A DNA stretch of 64,000 nt from Bacteroidia bacterium (GTDB lineage Bacteria; Bacteroidota; Bacteroidia; J057; JADKCL01), in the NCBI GenBank assembly GCA_020635905.1, contig JACJYV010000002.1, forward strand, positions 1,116,001 through 1,180,000. The letters are read 5' to 3'. A program made the translations under genes and the position numbers. The notes under the pieces are model-generated. The model did no database searches. It worked only from the letters and a program-made list of their open reading frames with translations, and was not told the DNA's origin. This document shows positions 17,767 to 26,153 of the stretch, piece by piece (within the stretch, counting starts at the first letter, position 1; the number at the start of each line of letters is the position of its first letter).

Positions 17767-17963
17767 GCCCTTTGGTAGGCATCGGTTGCTCCCATCTTTG
17801 CGTAGGGTATGAAGTCATGGTCCTGGGACAGGCAGTAATTCCAGGCCACCATGCCCATCTGAGCTTTGAAGAGGAGTGATTCCTGGTCTTCCCCCTCCCT
17901 ATCCAGAATGGGTTCAATAAATCTGGCGAGTTGATCAGAATAGGAGATGTATTTCTTAGACAT
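17767..17963 (-). pseudogene. IS66 passenger ORF (copy 2), 5' part
   Basis: N-terminal 65 codons (MSKKYISYSDQLARFIEPI... to ...GATDAYQRA) of the small ORF downstream of tnpC, cut by the IS3 element. See also the 3' part at 16318-16504. Confidence 0.65.
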
Positions 17964-17968
17964 AACGG

Positions 17969-19429
17969 TCAATTTTTGAGCGGTTCCCAATTGCAGGGGA
18001 GTAATTCGTGCAGGTTTTGGATGTTATGGTTGGGAAGTCGTGTGAGCACGTCCTTTAGGTAGAGGAAGGGGTCTATTGCGTTGAGTTTGCAGGATGCTGT
18101 AAGGAATAAATCATAGCGGCCCTTTTGGCCTGATGGGAACCGGCAAACAGGTAATTCTTCCGCCCGACGGCAATGGGGCGGATCAGATTCTCGGCAAGAT
18201 TATTGTCAATTTCCAGCCTTCCCTCTTCGAGGTAGCGGAGCAGGTAATCGAAGCGGTTGCGCAGGTATGTATGCGCCTTCCCCAATGGGTCTTTAGGCAG
18301 GAAGACCGGATTGATTTCCATCTCCACCAACCATCCGGCGATATTTTTCAGGATGGGAAGTGACAGACTTACCCTGAGCTTCTTTCGTTGTTCGGGCGGG
18401 AGATTTCCCTCCCTCGAGCTGCGCTCAATCGCGTACAGCGCCCGGATCCATGAGATCATCCTCCCGGCGTGATCCGGGTAAACGGTCAACGCGCGTTCAA
18501 AATATCTGCGTGCATGCGCCCAGCAACCGATCAGGCGGATGCCGTCCTGCTTTTCGAACCCATCATAAACGGAGTAACCATCGGTTTGCAGCCAACCTCT
18601 GAATTCCTTCAGTCGTTCTTGCGGGCCTGCCCGGTTTCTGCCCTTTCGGTAGTCGAATACTGCCAGCTTTTTGCCGGGGCGTGGTAAATCCAGTGATACC
18701 CCAGGTGGGTCTTCCCTTTATCAGGCTACACATTACCCTGAGCGGAGTCTCGTCGCCCTGAAGGTAATCCGCTCCGGAAACATGGGCAAGCAGCAGGTCA
18801 TAAAGCATAGTCAACAGATCGCAGGATTGGTTAAACCAGCCTTCCAGAGTAGAAAGCGGATGTTGAATCCCGCCCGGCGGAATCGCCGGGCCTGCCGGTA
18901 AAAGGGCAAGTGGTCAACGAACTTGTCGATGATGATCTGCGCAAGCAGACCTGCCCTGCGATGGCCTTTTCGATGGGACGCGATGGTAAAGGGGCAATCT
19001 TCACCCCAGCCTCCTCCGGTTCGGATCCGCGTATTTGTAGCGGATGTAGCAAACCACCTTAAAACTACCAGGATCCATTCCAGTTCTTTGGTAACCTCTT
19101 TGCCGATGATCACCAGTCCGGCAGTATCGAAATCGGGCTTTACCACGATCTCCTCGTGCGGAAGGTCGTCAGGAAGAAACTGACGGAAGGGCTTCTCTTT
19201 GCGGACTTTGGTTCGCTCATAGCTGATTCCTCTTTCTCAGCAGGAGCTGCGGGTTTTCTGCTTCCCCATCGGCGGGAAACAAAGCCATCTGCCCTGCGGG
19301 CGGCTCAGGGACAACCCGCTCGCTGGAACGGCCATGGATTATGCGCAATAACTCCGATACCTGGGCTTCGAGCCGGGATACCTTGGCCACCAATCGGGCG
19401 TTTTCCTGGACCAGTACTGCTGCGTTCAC
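17969..19429 (-). pseudogene. tnpC: IS66 transposase TnpC (copy 2), frameshifted
   Basis: Better preserved than copy 1. The N-terminal coiled coil (ENARLVAKVSRLEAQVSELLRIIHG) followed by the Ser-Ser-Glu-Arg motif is at 19217-19429. KPDFDTAGLVIIGKEVTKELEW and the HLPFYRQARRFRRAG segment are at 18811-19146, the catalytic LQGDETPLR and TDGYSVYDGF lie near 18560-18780, and a long C-terminal piece with EIDNNLAENLIRPIAVGRKNYLFAGS is at 18073-18489. Several single-base indels separate these. No intact enzyme remains. Confidence 0.85.
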
Positions 19430-19492
19430 AGCCTGAAATTGGCTGTTTAAAAATGATTTTCATTGCCCATTTTCAACAAAAATCGTTGATAA

Positions 19493-19828
19493 TCAATGAT
19501 GAATGTATCTTTTCCGATGCCTAACCGACCCCAGTTCGATCCCTTCCAGGATCAGCACCAACTGAGCTTCGCTTACCTCTCCCGTCCCGCTTTGGGGAAT
19601 CTCAAAAGTTCCCTGCTCCAGGCGCTTGTACCAGATCACGAACCCCGTCCGATCCCACAACAAAAGCTTGATCCTGTCCCTGCGGCGATTGGCGAAAATA
19701 AATATGTCTCCGCTCATTAATTGTCCACCCATTTCATTGCGAACAATTGCAGAAAGACCATTGAAGGACTTACGCATATCCGTAACCCCGCGCCAAAGAA
19801 AAAACCGGCGACTTCCAAAGACCCACAT
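19493..19828 (-). CDS. tnpB: IS66 Orf2 protein TnpB (copy 2), altered C-terminus
   Basis: A normal N-terminus (ATG at 19828, MWVFGSRRFFLWRGVTDMRKS) and the full DNA-contact core (GDIFIFANRRRDRIKLLLWDRTGF). One extra A near the end changes HRKDTFIIDYQRFLLKNGQ (copy 1) to HRKRYIHH. Since the core is whole it may still fold. The ATG lies 1 bp after the tnpA stop region, as usual in IS66. Confidence 0.82.
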   Translation of the reverse strand: MWVFGSRRFFLWRGVTDMRKSFNGLSAIVRNEMGGQLMSGDIFIFANRRRDRIKLLLWDRTGFVIWYKRLEQGTFEIPQSGTGEVSEAQLVLILEGIELGSVRHRKRYIHH

Positions 19829-19829
19829 T

Positions 19830-20168
19830 TCAGCTCAGTTCTCGCACCAACTCAGCAACCCAGCAGGGAGAAATCCTGTCACTAAACTCCAACCGATGCC
19901 CACCGTGTAGAACCAGAAGAATCGGGGCTGAAGGACCACTTGAAGGTGCCGGGAGCCGCAAAAAGCCAGAATTAACGCTTCGGGTTACTCTGTATTTGCG
20001 CAGCCAGTAAGTGAAAACGTGCGCAGAAATCCCACTTTCCTCACAAAACTGCCGCTGACTCAAACCACTTGACGCCTGGGACTCAATCAAAGGGAACATT
20101 TCTTCGGAGGTTCGCCTGCCAAGCCGGGAATCGGCCAGGGCAGGGATTAAATGCGTTGTTTTTTCCAT
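19830..20168 (-). CDS. tnpA: IS66 accessory protein TnpA, 112 aa (copy 2)
   Basis: Amino-acid sequence identical to copy 1 (13560-13898), with the same HTH (QRQFCEESGISAHVFTYW). It starts 58 bp inside the element end. Perfect conservation of tnpA beside decayed tnpC suggests the two copies are of recent common origin. Confidence 0.88.
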   Translation of the reverse strand: MEKTTHLIPALADSRLGRRTSEEMFPLIESQASSGLSQRQFCEESGISAHVFTYWLRKYRVTRSVNSGFLRLPAPSSGPSAPILLVLHGGHRLEFSDRISPCWVAELVRELS

Positions 20169-20226
20169 GCACCAAAAATCCGGAAAATCAGGCCGCTAAA
20201 TTAGATGGGGTTAGCCGGGTGCTTAC

Positions 20227-20442
20227 GGATATACCGCAAGTCGTTGTCTGCCTCGGGGAGATGCGTTGCAAAACTGTGGCGTAAGGTGTGGGGAGATGCC
20301 TTTTTCCTGATCCCAACTGTATGCGCTGCAATATTTACGATTTGGTCAACGCTTCTACCGGAATACTGACCACTATCCTTCACCTCAAATAAATATTTCT
20401 GAGGCCGCCATACAAGCCCATATTTTCGCCGAATTTTTAAAA
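20227..20442 (-). pseudogene. tyrosine recombinase (XerC/D-like) fragment, split by IS66 copy 2
   Basis: The minus-strand frame reads ILKIRRKYGLVWRPQKYLFEVKDSGQYSGRSVDQIV... then KKASPHTLRHSFATHLPEADNDLRYI, the catalytic domain of a phage-integrase/Xer recombinase (Arg and His of HTLRHSFATHL). A duplicated GGATATAC marks the break; the rest of the domain, including the Tyr, is at 16185-16276. The 5' part upstream of about 20442 is missing (an in-frame TGA, then GC-rich non-coding sequence). The gene is not functional. Confidence 0.8.
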
Positions 20443-20454
20443 TTCATTCCCCCA

Positions 20455-20640
20455 AGGTTTCCCATCCCCCTGCGAAGCCCCTTGCACCAGGGATCGGAAG
20501 GGCTGGCGCCTGCCTGCTTTCGCGGGCGGCAGGTGCGAACCCCGTGAGCACGGAACCCCTGGCTGAGCCCGGCCCGCCTGTACGGGAGAATCCCGCGGCG
20601 GGGGTGCCCAAAACCCACTCCCACCAACCCTTCTCAACTC
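20455..20640. repeat. GC-rich intergenic element
   Basis: A strongly GC-rich block with internal pairing (CGCCTGCC / GGCAGGTG around TGCTTTCGCG) and motifs GCGAACCCCGTGAGCACGG and GGGTGCCCAAAA, similar in style to 3215-3370. It lies between the recombinase remnant and glgE. Open frames across it are composition artefacts. Confidence 0.45.
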
Positions 20641-20704
20641 CGCTCAAAGCATCCCCTTTGGAAAAATTTCCGTGTTTTTTCTTTGAAAGTGTTAACTTGA
20701 CACT

Positions 20705-22651
20705 ATGAAACCAGGGAATGGGCAAAACAGGGCGGTCATACGGGATGTATATCCGTCCATTGACGGTGGATTTTACCCGATCAAGCGGGTCACGGGCGAA
20801 TGGGTGAATGTGTGGGCAGATGTGCTGGCCGACGGCCACGACCTGCTCAATGCCTCCCTGGCCTGGCGGCACGAGTCTGAAACGGATTGGCAGGAAGCGC
20901 CCGCGCAGGCGATCGGGCAAAACCGCTGGCACGGCAAATTTCAGGTCACGCGGCAGGGATTTTACCAGTACCGTTTTCGCGGCTGGATCGATTATGCCCA
21001 GACCTGGCAGAAGGGAATCGGGAAAAAGATCGCCGCAGGCCTGGAAGTGGGGGTGGAACTGCTGGAGGGAATTCCCTTTTTGCAGCATTTGTTGGGTGTG
21101 GTGGAGGAGGAACACCAGGTGTTTGTGAAGGAGTGCAAGGCAGAATTTTCGGTCGGAAAATCGAATCCTGAAGCCCACCTGCTGGCTACCAGTCCGCGGC
21201 TGGCCGAACTGTTTGCCCGGTATCCGTACCGTCCCTTTATGGCCCAAAGCGCGGATGATACCCGCGTGTGGGTGGATCGTGAAAAGGCCCGTTTCAGTAC
21301 CTGGTACGAATTTTTTCCGCGCTCCGCGTCGTCTGTTCCCGGTCAGCACGGCACCTTCGCCGACTGTGAAAAAATCCTGCCGCGGGTGGCGGAAATGGGT
21401 TTTGATACCTTGTATTTTCCGCCCGTGCACCCCATTGGGGAGGTCGACCGCAAGGGCAAAAACGATAAAACCGTGGCCGATCCGGGCGATGTGGGAAGCT
21501 GCTGGGGCATTGGCTCGCGGCACGGAGGTCATACCAGCCTGCACCCCGATCTGGGCGATTTGAAATCGTTTCAGAAGCTGGTGAAAACGGCCAAAGGGCT
21601 GGGCATTGAGATTGCGATGGACCTGGCGCTGCAATGCGCTCCCGACCACCCCTGGGTGAAAGAGCACCCCGCCTGGTTCAAGCAACGGCCCGACGGGACG
21701 GTGCAATTCGCGGAAAATCCGCCGAAAAAATACCAGGATATTTATCCCATTTTTTTCGAGTCTGAGGATTGGGAAAATTTGTGGGACGAGATTCTGAAGG
21801 TGGTGATGTTCTGGATTGACAAGGGAATCCGGGTATTCAGGGTGGATAATCCGCACACGAAGCCCATTCCTTTCTGGCACTGGCTGATCGGGGAAGTGAG
21901 AAAGGTTCACCCGGATATTATTTTCCTTTCTGAGGCCTTTACTTTGCCCAAAATCATGCTGGAACTGGCCAAGGCGGGCTTTACCCAGAGCTATACCTAC
22001 TTTACCTGGCGCAACAGCAAGGACGAACTGATTCAGTACCTGAACGAACTGACCCAGGGCCCCGTGAGCGAGGTGTTTCGCCCCAATTTCTGGCCCAATA
22101 CGCCCGACATCAATCCCTATCCCCTGCAAAATCCTTCTGAACCACTCTACCTGACCCGCTACTTTCTGGCGGCGACTCTGAGCAGCAATGTGGGGGTTTA
22201 CGGGCCTGTGTATGAGCAAATGGTGCATCAGTCGGTGCCCGGCAGGGAGGAGTATTACGATTCGGAAAAATACGCCGTTCGTCACTGGGACTGGGATTTG
22301 CGCAATAACATCACCCACCTGATGACCCGGGTGAATCAGGCCCGCAAGGACCAAAAAGCCCTGCAGCAGACCAATCAAATCCGTTTTTGCCACCTGGAAA
22401 ATTCGAATCTGCTGGCTTTTCTGAAAACGGGCGAAGACGATTCGCAGGTGCTGGCCGTGGTGAATCTGGATCCCAATCAATCGCATCACGGGGAACTTCA
22501 CCTGCCCTACGACTGGTTGAAAGTGGGGCATAATGCCCAATATCAGGTCCGTGACCTGATGAGTGAAGCCAGCTACAGTTGGCAGGGTGAGCGCCACTTC
22601 GTGGCCCTCAATCCCGACTGGCCCTTCCACTTGTTTGAAATCAAAGGGTGA
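20705..22651 (+). CDS. glgE: alpha-1,4-glucan:maltose-1-phosphate maltosyltransferase GlgE, 648 aa
   Basis: GH13_3 enzyme that transfers maltosyl units from maltose-1-phosphate to the non-reducing end of alpha-1,4-glucans (cytoplasm). The N-terminus VIRDVYPSIDGGFYPIKRVTGE is the typical GlgE opening. Catalytic motifs: FRVDNPHTKP with the nucleophile at D381 and FLSEAFTLPKIM with the acid/base at E410; the FYQYRFRGWIDYAQTW and YEFFPRSA segments are also family hallmarks. Length fits the family (~650-700 aa). The maltokinase that makes its substrate starts 5 bp after its stop, so the two form one functional unit. Confidence 0.95.
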   Translation: MKPGNGQNRAVIRDVYPSIDGGFYPIKRVTGEWVNVWADVLADGHDLLNASLAWRHESETDWQEAPAQAIGQNRWHGKFQVTRQGFYQYRFRGWIDYAQTWQKGIGKKIAAGLEVGVELLEGIPFLQHLLGVVEEEHQVFVKECKAEFSVGKSNPEAHLLATSPRLAELFARYPYRPFMAQSADDTRVWVDREKARFSTWYEFFPRSASSVPGQHGTFADCEKILPRVAEMGFDTLYFPPVHPIGEVDRKGKNDKTVADPGDVGSCWGIGSRHGGHTSLHPDLGDLKSFQKLVKTAKGLGIEIAMDLALQCAPDHPWVKEHPAWFKQRPDGTVQFAENPPKKYQDIYPIFFESEDWENLWDEILKVVMFWIDKGIRVFRVDNPHTKPIPFWHWLIGEVRKVHPDIIFLSEAFTLPKIMLELAKAGFTQSYTYFTWRNSKDELIQYLNELTQGPVSEVFRPNFWPNTPDINPYPLQNPSEPLYLTRYFLAATLSSNVGVYGPVYEQMVHQSVPGREEYYDSEKYAVRHWDWDLRNNITHLMTRVNQARKDQKALQQTNQIRFCHLENSNLLAFLKTGEDDSQVLAVVNLDPNQSHHGELHLPYDWLKVGHNAQYQVRDLMSEASYSWQGERHFVALNPDWPFHLFEIKG

Positions 22652-22655
22652 GCAG

Positions 22656-24248
22656 ATGAACTGGCAGGAACTGACAAAATCCAATCCTGAATTTGGCGAA
22701 TTTATTCGCCTGAATATCCGTCCCTATCTCTTCAAAAGCCGCTGGTACGCGGGAAAAGCCAGTCTGGACAAGACCATTCTGGTGGATCACCTCATGCCCA
22801 TGGATTTCCACGGGGAGCGGTTTTATATCCTGATCATTGAGATTTTGTACGAAGAAGGGCTGGTGCACAACTACATTTTGCCCCTGGCGCTGATGCCAGC
22901 CGAGGCTCAGGTGGAGGAAAATGCCCGCATTGCGGCCTGGCCAGACGGCAGGCATATTTTGGTTGATGCCGTTTTTGTGGAGAAATTTCGCACCGCCCTG
23001 ATGGACCTGCTGCTGAATCAGCGGGAATATCCTTTTGGCACCGGCCACCTGCAAATCGAAACAGGCAAAGCCCTGCGGGAGTCGGGCCTGAAAACACCGG
23101 TCACTTCCCAGCTCGCCAAAGGCGAGCAAAGCAATACCTCCATCATCTATGCAGATCAGTTTTACCTGAAAATCTACCGCCGTCTTTTCCGGGAGGAAAA
23201 CCCGGATATTCAGATGAACCAGCAGCTTTCAGAGCGGTCCAATTTTGCCCACGTGCCCGCTTTTGGGGCTTCCATTACCTGGAAACGGCCCAAAATCTAC
23301 GATATTTCACTGGCCCTGATGCAGCAAAAGGTGGAGAACAAGGGCGATGCCTGGACCTGGATGCTGGATGAAATCCAGCACTTTTTTGACCGGGCAGGCG
23401 GATATGCAAACGGAGTGGCAGCCTTGCCGCAAACGGCGCTTTTTGAGCCGCGGCCTGCCGCGGATCTGCCACAGTTATTTGTCGAAAATACCCGCCAGGC
23501 CTTCCGTGAGGGCATTGTGAGGCTGGCCGAACGCACTGCAGATATGCACATCAGCCTGTCGCAGGAACGGATCAACCGCAATTTTATCCGCAAAGATTAT
23601 AACAGCGACTACACGGTCTGGATCAAAAACAGATTGATTCACCAGTTCAATTCCCGCTATGCGCTGCTGGACAAGCAGATGTCGAAGCTGGCGGGGAAAT
23701 CGCTGGAGTACGCCCAGTTTTTCTACCAGATGAAAACGGAGATCAAAAACAGGATTTATTCCTTTGATTATCTGGATCTGAGCGGCACCCGCATCCGCAT
23801 TCACGGCGACTACCACCTGGGACAGGTCCTGTGGACTGGGGATGATTTCATCATCCTGGATTTTGAGGGGGAACCCGAAGCGACCATCCATGACCGCAAG
23901 GTCAAGCAGAGCCCGCTCAAAGATGTGGCAGGGATGTTTCGCTCCTTCCATTATGCGATTTACGCCCACCTTTTTGCCCGCAACCAGGAAAATCCTGAAA
24001 GCCTGTTTGAGTTGGGTGAATGGATGTACGAGTGGATGACCTCCCTTTTCCTGCATACGTATCTCGAAAAAGCCTACGGAAGCCCCATGAATATTGGCTA
24101 CAAACAGGAAATCAATTATCTGTTGAAATATCACCTGCTGGAAAAAGCCATTTACGAGCTGGGCTATGAACTCAATGCCCGTCCCGACTGGTCTGTGATT
24201 CCCCTGCGGGGAATTTATGTATTGCTGAAGGAGGAAGACCATGAATAA
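22656..24248 (+). CDS. mak: maltokinase (maltose-1-phosphate-forming), 530 aa
   Basis: Phosphorylates maltose with ATP to maltose-1-phosphate, the GlgE donor. I start at the ATG at 22656 (MNWQELTKSNPEFGEFIRLNIRPYLFKSRWYAGKA), 5 bp after glgE; the longer frame to 22563 lies inside glgE and is out-of-frame noise. Family marks: RWYAGK at the N-terminus, an APH-like kinase core with LKIYRRL, the catalytic loop HGDYHLGQVLW and the metal site ILDFEGEP, then RKVKQSPLKDVAGMFRSFHYA. It is a stand-alone maltokinase, not fused to trehalose synthase. It overlaps glgB by 8 bp. Confidence 0.93.
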   Translation: MNWQELTKSNPEFGEFIRLNIRPYLFKSRWYAGKASLDKTILVDHLMPMDFHGERFYILIIEILYEEGLVHNYILPLALMPAEAQVEENARIAAWPDGRHILVDAVFVEKFRTALMDLLLNQREYPFGTGHLQIETGKALRESGLKTPVTSQLAKGEQSNTSIIYADQFYLKIYRRLFREENPDIQMNQQLSERSNFAHVPAFGASITWKRPKIYDISLALMQQKVENKGDAWTWMLDEIQHFFDRAGGYANGVAALPQTALFEPRPAADLPQLFVENTRQAFREGIVRLAERTADMHISLSQERINRNFIRKDYNSDYTVWIKNRLIHQFNSRYALLDKQMSKLAGKSLEYAQFFYQMKTEIKNRIYSFDYLDLSGTRIRIHGDYHLGQVLWTGDDFIILDFEGEPEATIHDRKVKQSPLKDVAGMFRSFHYAIYAHLFARNQENPESLFELGEWMYEWMTSLFLHTYLEKAYGSPMNIGYKQEINYLLKYHLLEKAIYELGYELNARPDWSVIPLRGIYVLLKEEDHE

Positions 24249-26148
24249 GATCCAACCACACAGTCTGTTTACAGATTTTGACCTGGACCTGTTCCGGGCA
24301 GGAAAGCATTTTCGGCTATACGAAAAAATGGGTTCTCACCCGTTGGAGGTGGAGGGCAAGGCAGGTACCTACTTTGCCGTGTATGCTCCCGCCGCCAAAA
24401 GTGTGGGGGTGATTGGGAATTTCAACGGGTGGAACGCCCGTGATCACCAGCTTTTTGTGCGGTGGGATGGATCAGGCATCTGGGAAGGATTTTTGCCGGG
24501 CATTGGCCATGGCGAAGCCTACAAGTACCAGATTACCTCAGACCACACCGCGAATCCCATTGAGAAAGGGGATCCTTTTGCCCGCTTCTGGGAACATCCG
24601 CCCCGTACGGCCACCATTATCTGGGATAAAAAATACACCTGGAAGGACAGCGGCTGGATGAAAAAACGGGCGGCCCACAATTCCCTGCAGGCGCCTATGA
24701 CCGTCTATGAGGTGCATCTGGCCAGTTGGAAACGTAAAGGGGAAAATGAATATCTGACCTGGGAGGAAATGGGGCAGGATCTGGTGGATTATTGCCGGGA
24801 AATGAAATTCACCCACGTGGAATTCATGCCGGTGATGGAGTACCCCTACGATCCTTCCTGGGGCTACCAGATTGTGGGCTATTTTGCGCCCACATCCCGC
24901 TTTGGGGAGCCCGAAGGACTGAAAAAAGTGGTGGACGTGCTCCACCAAAAAGGGATTGGGGTCCTGCTGGACTGGGTGCCTTCGCACTTTCCTTCAGATG
25001 CCCACGGCCTCGCCCAATTCGACGGCACCCATGTGTACGAGCATCCTGATCCGCGCAAAGGCTACCATCCCGACTGGAAAAGTCTCATTTTCAATTACGG
25101 ACGCCCGGAAGTGCGTTCCTTTCTCATTTCCAATGCGCTTTTCTGGCTGGATCAGTATCATGCCGACGGCCTGCGGGTGGATGCCGTGGCCAGTATGCTG
25201 TATCTGGATTATTCCCGCAACCATGGAGAGTGGGAGCCCAATCAATATGGCGGTCGGGAAAATCTGGACGCCATTCTTTTCATGAAGGACCTCAACCAGG
25301 CCATTTATGAGAATTATCCTGACGTGCAGTCTGTGGCGGAGGAAAGCACTGCTTTCCCCCTGGTGACCCGCCCCGTGGAAGCAGGGGGATTGGGATTTGG
25401 GCAAAAATGGATGATGGGCTGGATGCACGACACGCTGGAATATTTCAAAAAAGATCCCGTTTACCGCCAGTATCACCAGGGCGACCTGAGCAATACCCTG
25501 CTTTATGCATTTTCTGAAAGCTACGTGTTGCCCCTGAGTCACGACGAAGTCGTGCATGGGAAGGGCAGTCTGCTCGGGCGCATGCCCGGCGACGACTGGC
25601 AGCGATTCGCCAATCTGCGGGCGCTTTACGGCTGGATGTACACCCATCCCGGGTCCAAACTGCTGTTTATGGGAGGTGAATTTGCTCAGTCGGGCGAATG
25701 GAAATTTGACCGCAGCCTGGACTGGCATTTGCTCGATTACGCTCCTCATCAGGGAGTGCAGACTTGTCTGAAGGTCCTCAACCAATTGTACCAGAAAACC
25801 CCGGCCCTGTATGAAAGGGCTTATTCACCTGAAGGCTTTGAATGGATTGATTTTCAGGACTCCCAAAATTCTGTGTATGCCTTTATCCGCATGGGAAATT
25901 CGCCCGGCGATCATGTTATTTCCATCCTGAACCTCACGCCCAATACCCACCAGGGGTATAAGCTCGGCTGTCCCACTGACCAGCAATGGAAGGTGATTTT
26001 TGACAGCGACGACAAAAAATTCGGGGGCAGCGGCCACCTGAAAAAGAAACAATTTGCCAGCCAGTCTGGTGGCTGGCATGGCCGGTCATTTCACCTCGAA
26101 CTGACCCTGCCACCTTTGGCCTGCCTTATTCTTCAACCCATTGATTGA
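24241..26148 (+). CDS. glgB: 1,4-alpha-glucan branching enzyme GlgB, 635 aa
   Basis: Introduces alpha-1,6 branches into the linear glucan made by GlgE. An N-terminal CBM48 (YFAVYAPAAKSVGVIGNFNGWN) leads into a GH13_9 barrel: VLLDWVPSHFPSD, nucleophile D314 in GLRVDAVASMLYLDYSR, acid/base E367 in VAEESTAFP, and PLSHDEVVHGKGSLLGRMPGD. The beta C-terminal domain ends ...LPPLACLILQPID. Full length for the shorter GlgB type lacking the extra N1 domain. Its ATG lies inside the maltokinase gene (8-bp overlap), implying coupled translation. Confidence 0.95.
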   Translation: MNKIQPHSLFTDFDLDLFRAGKHFRLYEKMGSHPLEVEGKAGTYFAVYAPAAKSVGVIGNFNGWNARDHQLFVRWDGSGIWEGFLPGIGHGEAYKYQITSDHTANPIEKGDPFARFWEHPPRTATIIWDKKYTWKDSGWMKKRAAHNSLQAPMTVYEVHLASWKRKGENEYLTWEEMGQDLVDYCREMKFTHVEFMPVMEYPYDPSWGYQIVGYFAPTSRFGEPEGLKKVVDVLHQKGIGVLLDWVPSHFPSDAHGLAQFDGTHVYEHPDPRKGYHPDWKSLIFNYGRPEVRSFLISNALFWLDQYHADGLRVDAVASMLYLDYSRNHGEWEPNQYGGRENLDAILFMKDLNQAIYENYPDVQSVAEESTAFPLVTRPVEAGGLGFGQKWMMGWMHDTLEYFKKDPVYRQYHQGDLSNTLLYAFSESYVLPLSHDEVVHGKGSLLGRMPGDDWQRFANLRALYGWMYTHPGSKLLFMGGEFAQSGEWKFDRSLDWHLLDYAPHQGVQTCLKVLNQLYQKTPALYERAYSPEGFEWIDFQDSQNSVYAFIRMGNSPGDHVISILNLTPNTHQGYKLGCPTDQQWKVIFDSDDKKFGGSGHLKKKQFASQSGGWHGRSFHLELTLPPLACLILQPID

Positions 26149-26153
26149 TTCCC

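Larger units (their letters stand above)
16285..20226 (-). mobile_element. IS66-family element, copy 2, interrupted by an IS3-family element
   Basis: Inverted relative to copy 1, with the same 13-bp ends (GTAAGCACCCGGC at 16285, GCCGGGTGCTTAC ending at 20226), and flanked by perfect 8-bp duplications GGATATAC. Removing the nested IS3 (1262 bp plus a 3-bp duplication) leaves 2677 bp, matching copy 1. Genes, right to left: tnpA, tnpB, broken tnpC, split passenger ORF. It inserted inside a tyrosine recombinase gene. Confidence 0.92.

Noticed and set aside
13502..20226. Composite transposon made by two IS66 copies carrying cargo genes
   Set aside because: Only 100 bp lie between the copies, and these are the tail of the split recombinase. 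Copy 2 has its own perfect target duplication, so it inserted as a single element.
20444..22684. 746-codon open frame on the minus strand opposite glgE
   Set aside because: It is antisense to a gene with clear GlgE motifs over its whole length; its sequence is His/Gln/Pro/Val-rich without any domain pattern. High-GC coding strands often leave the opposite strand open.
26145..26153. TTG start for the GH31 enzyme overlapping glgB
   Set aside because: An ATG lies three codons later at 26154, with normal spacing to the glgB stop.
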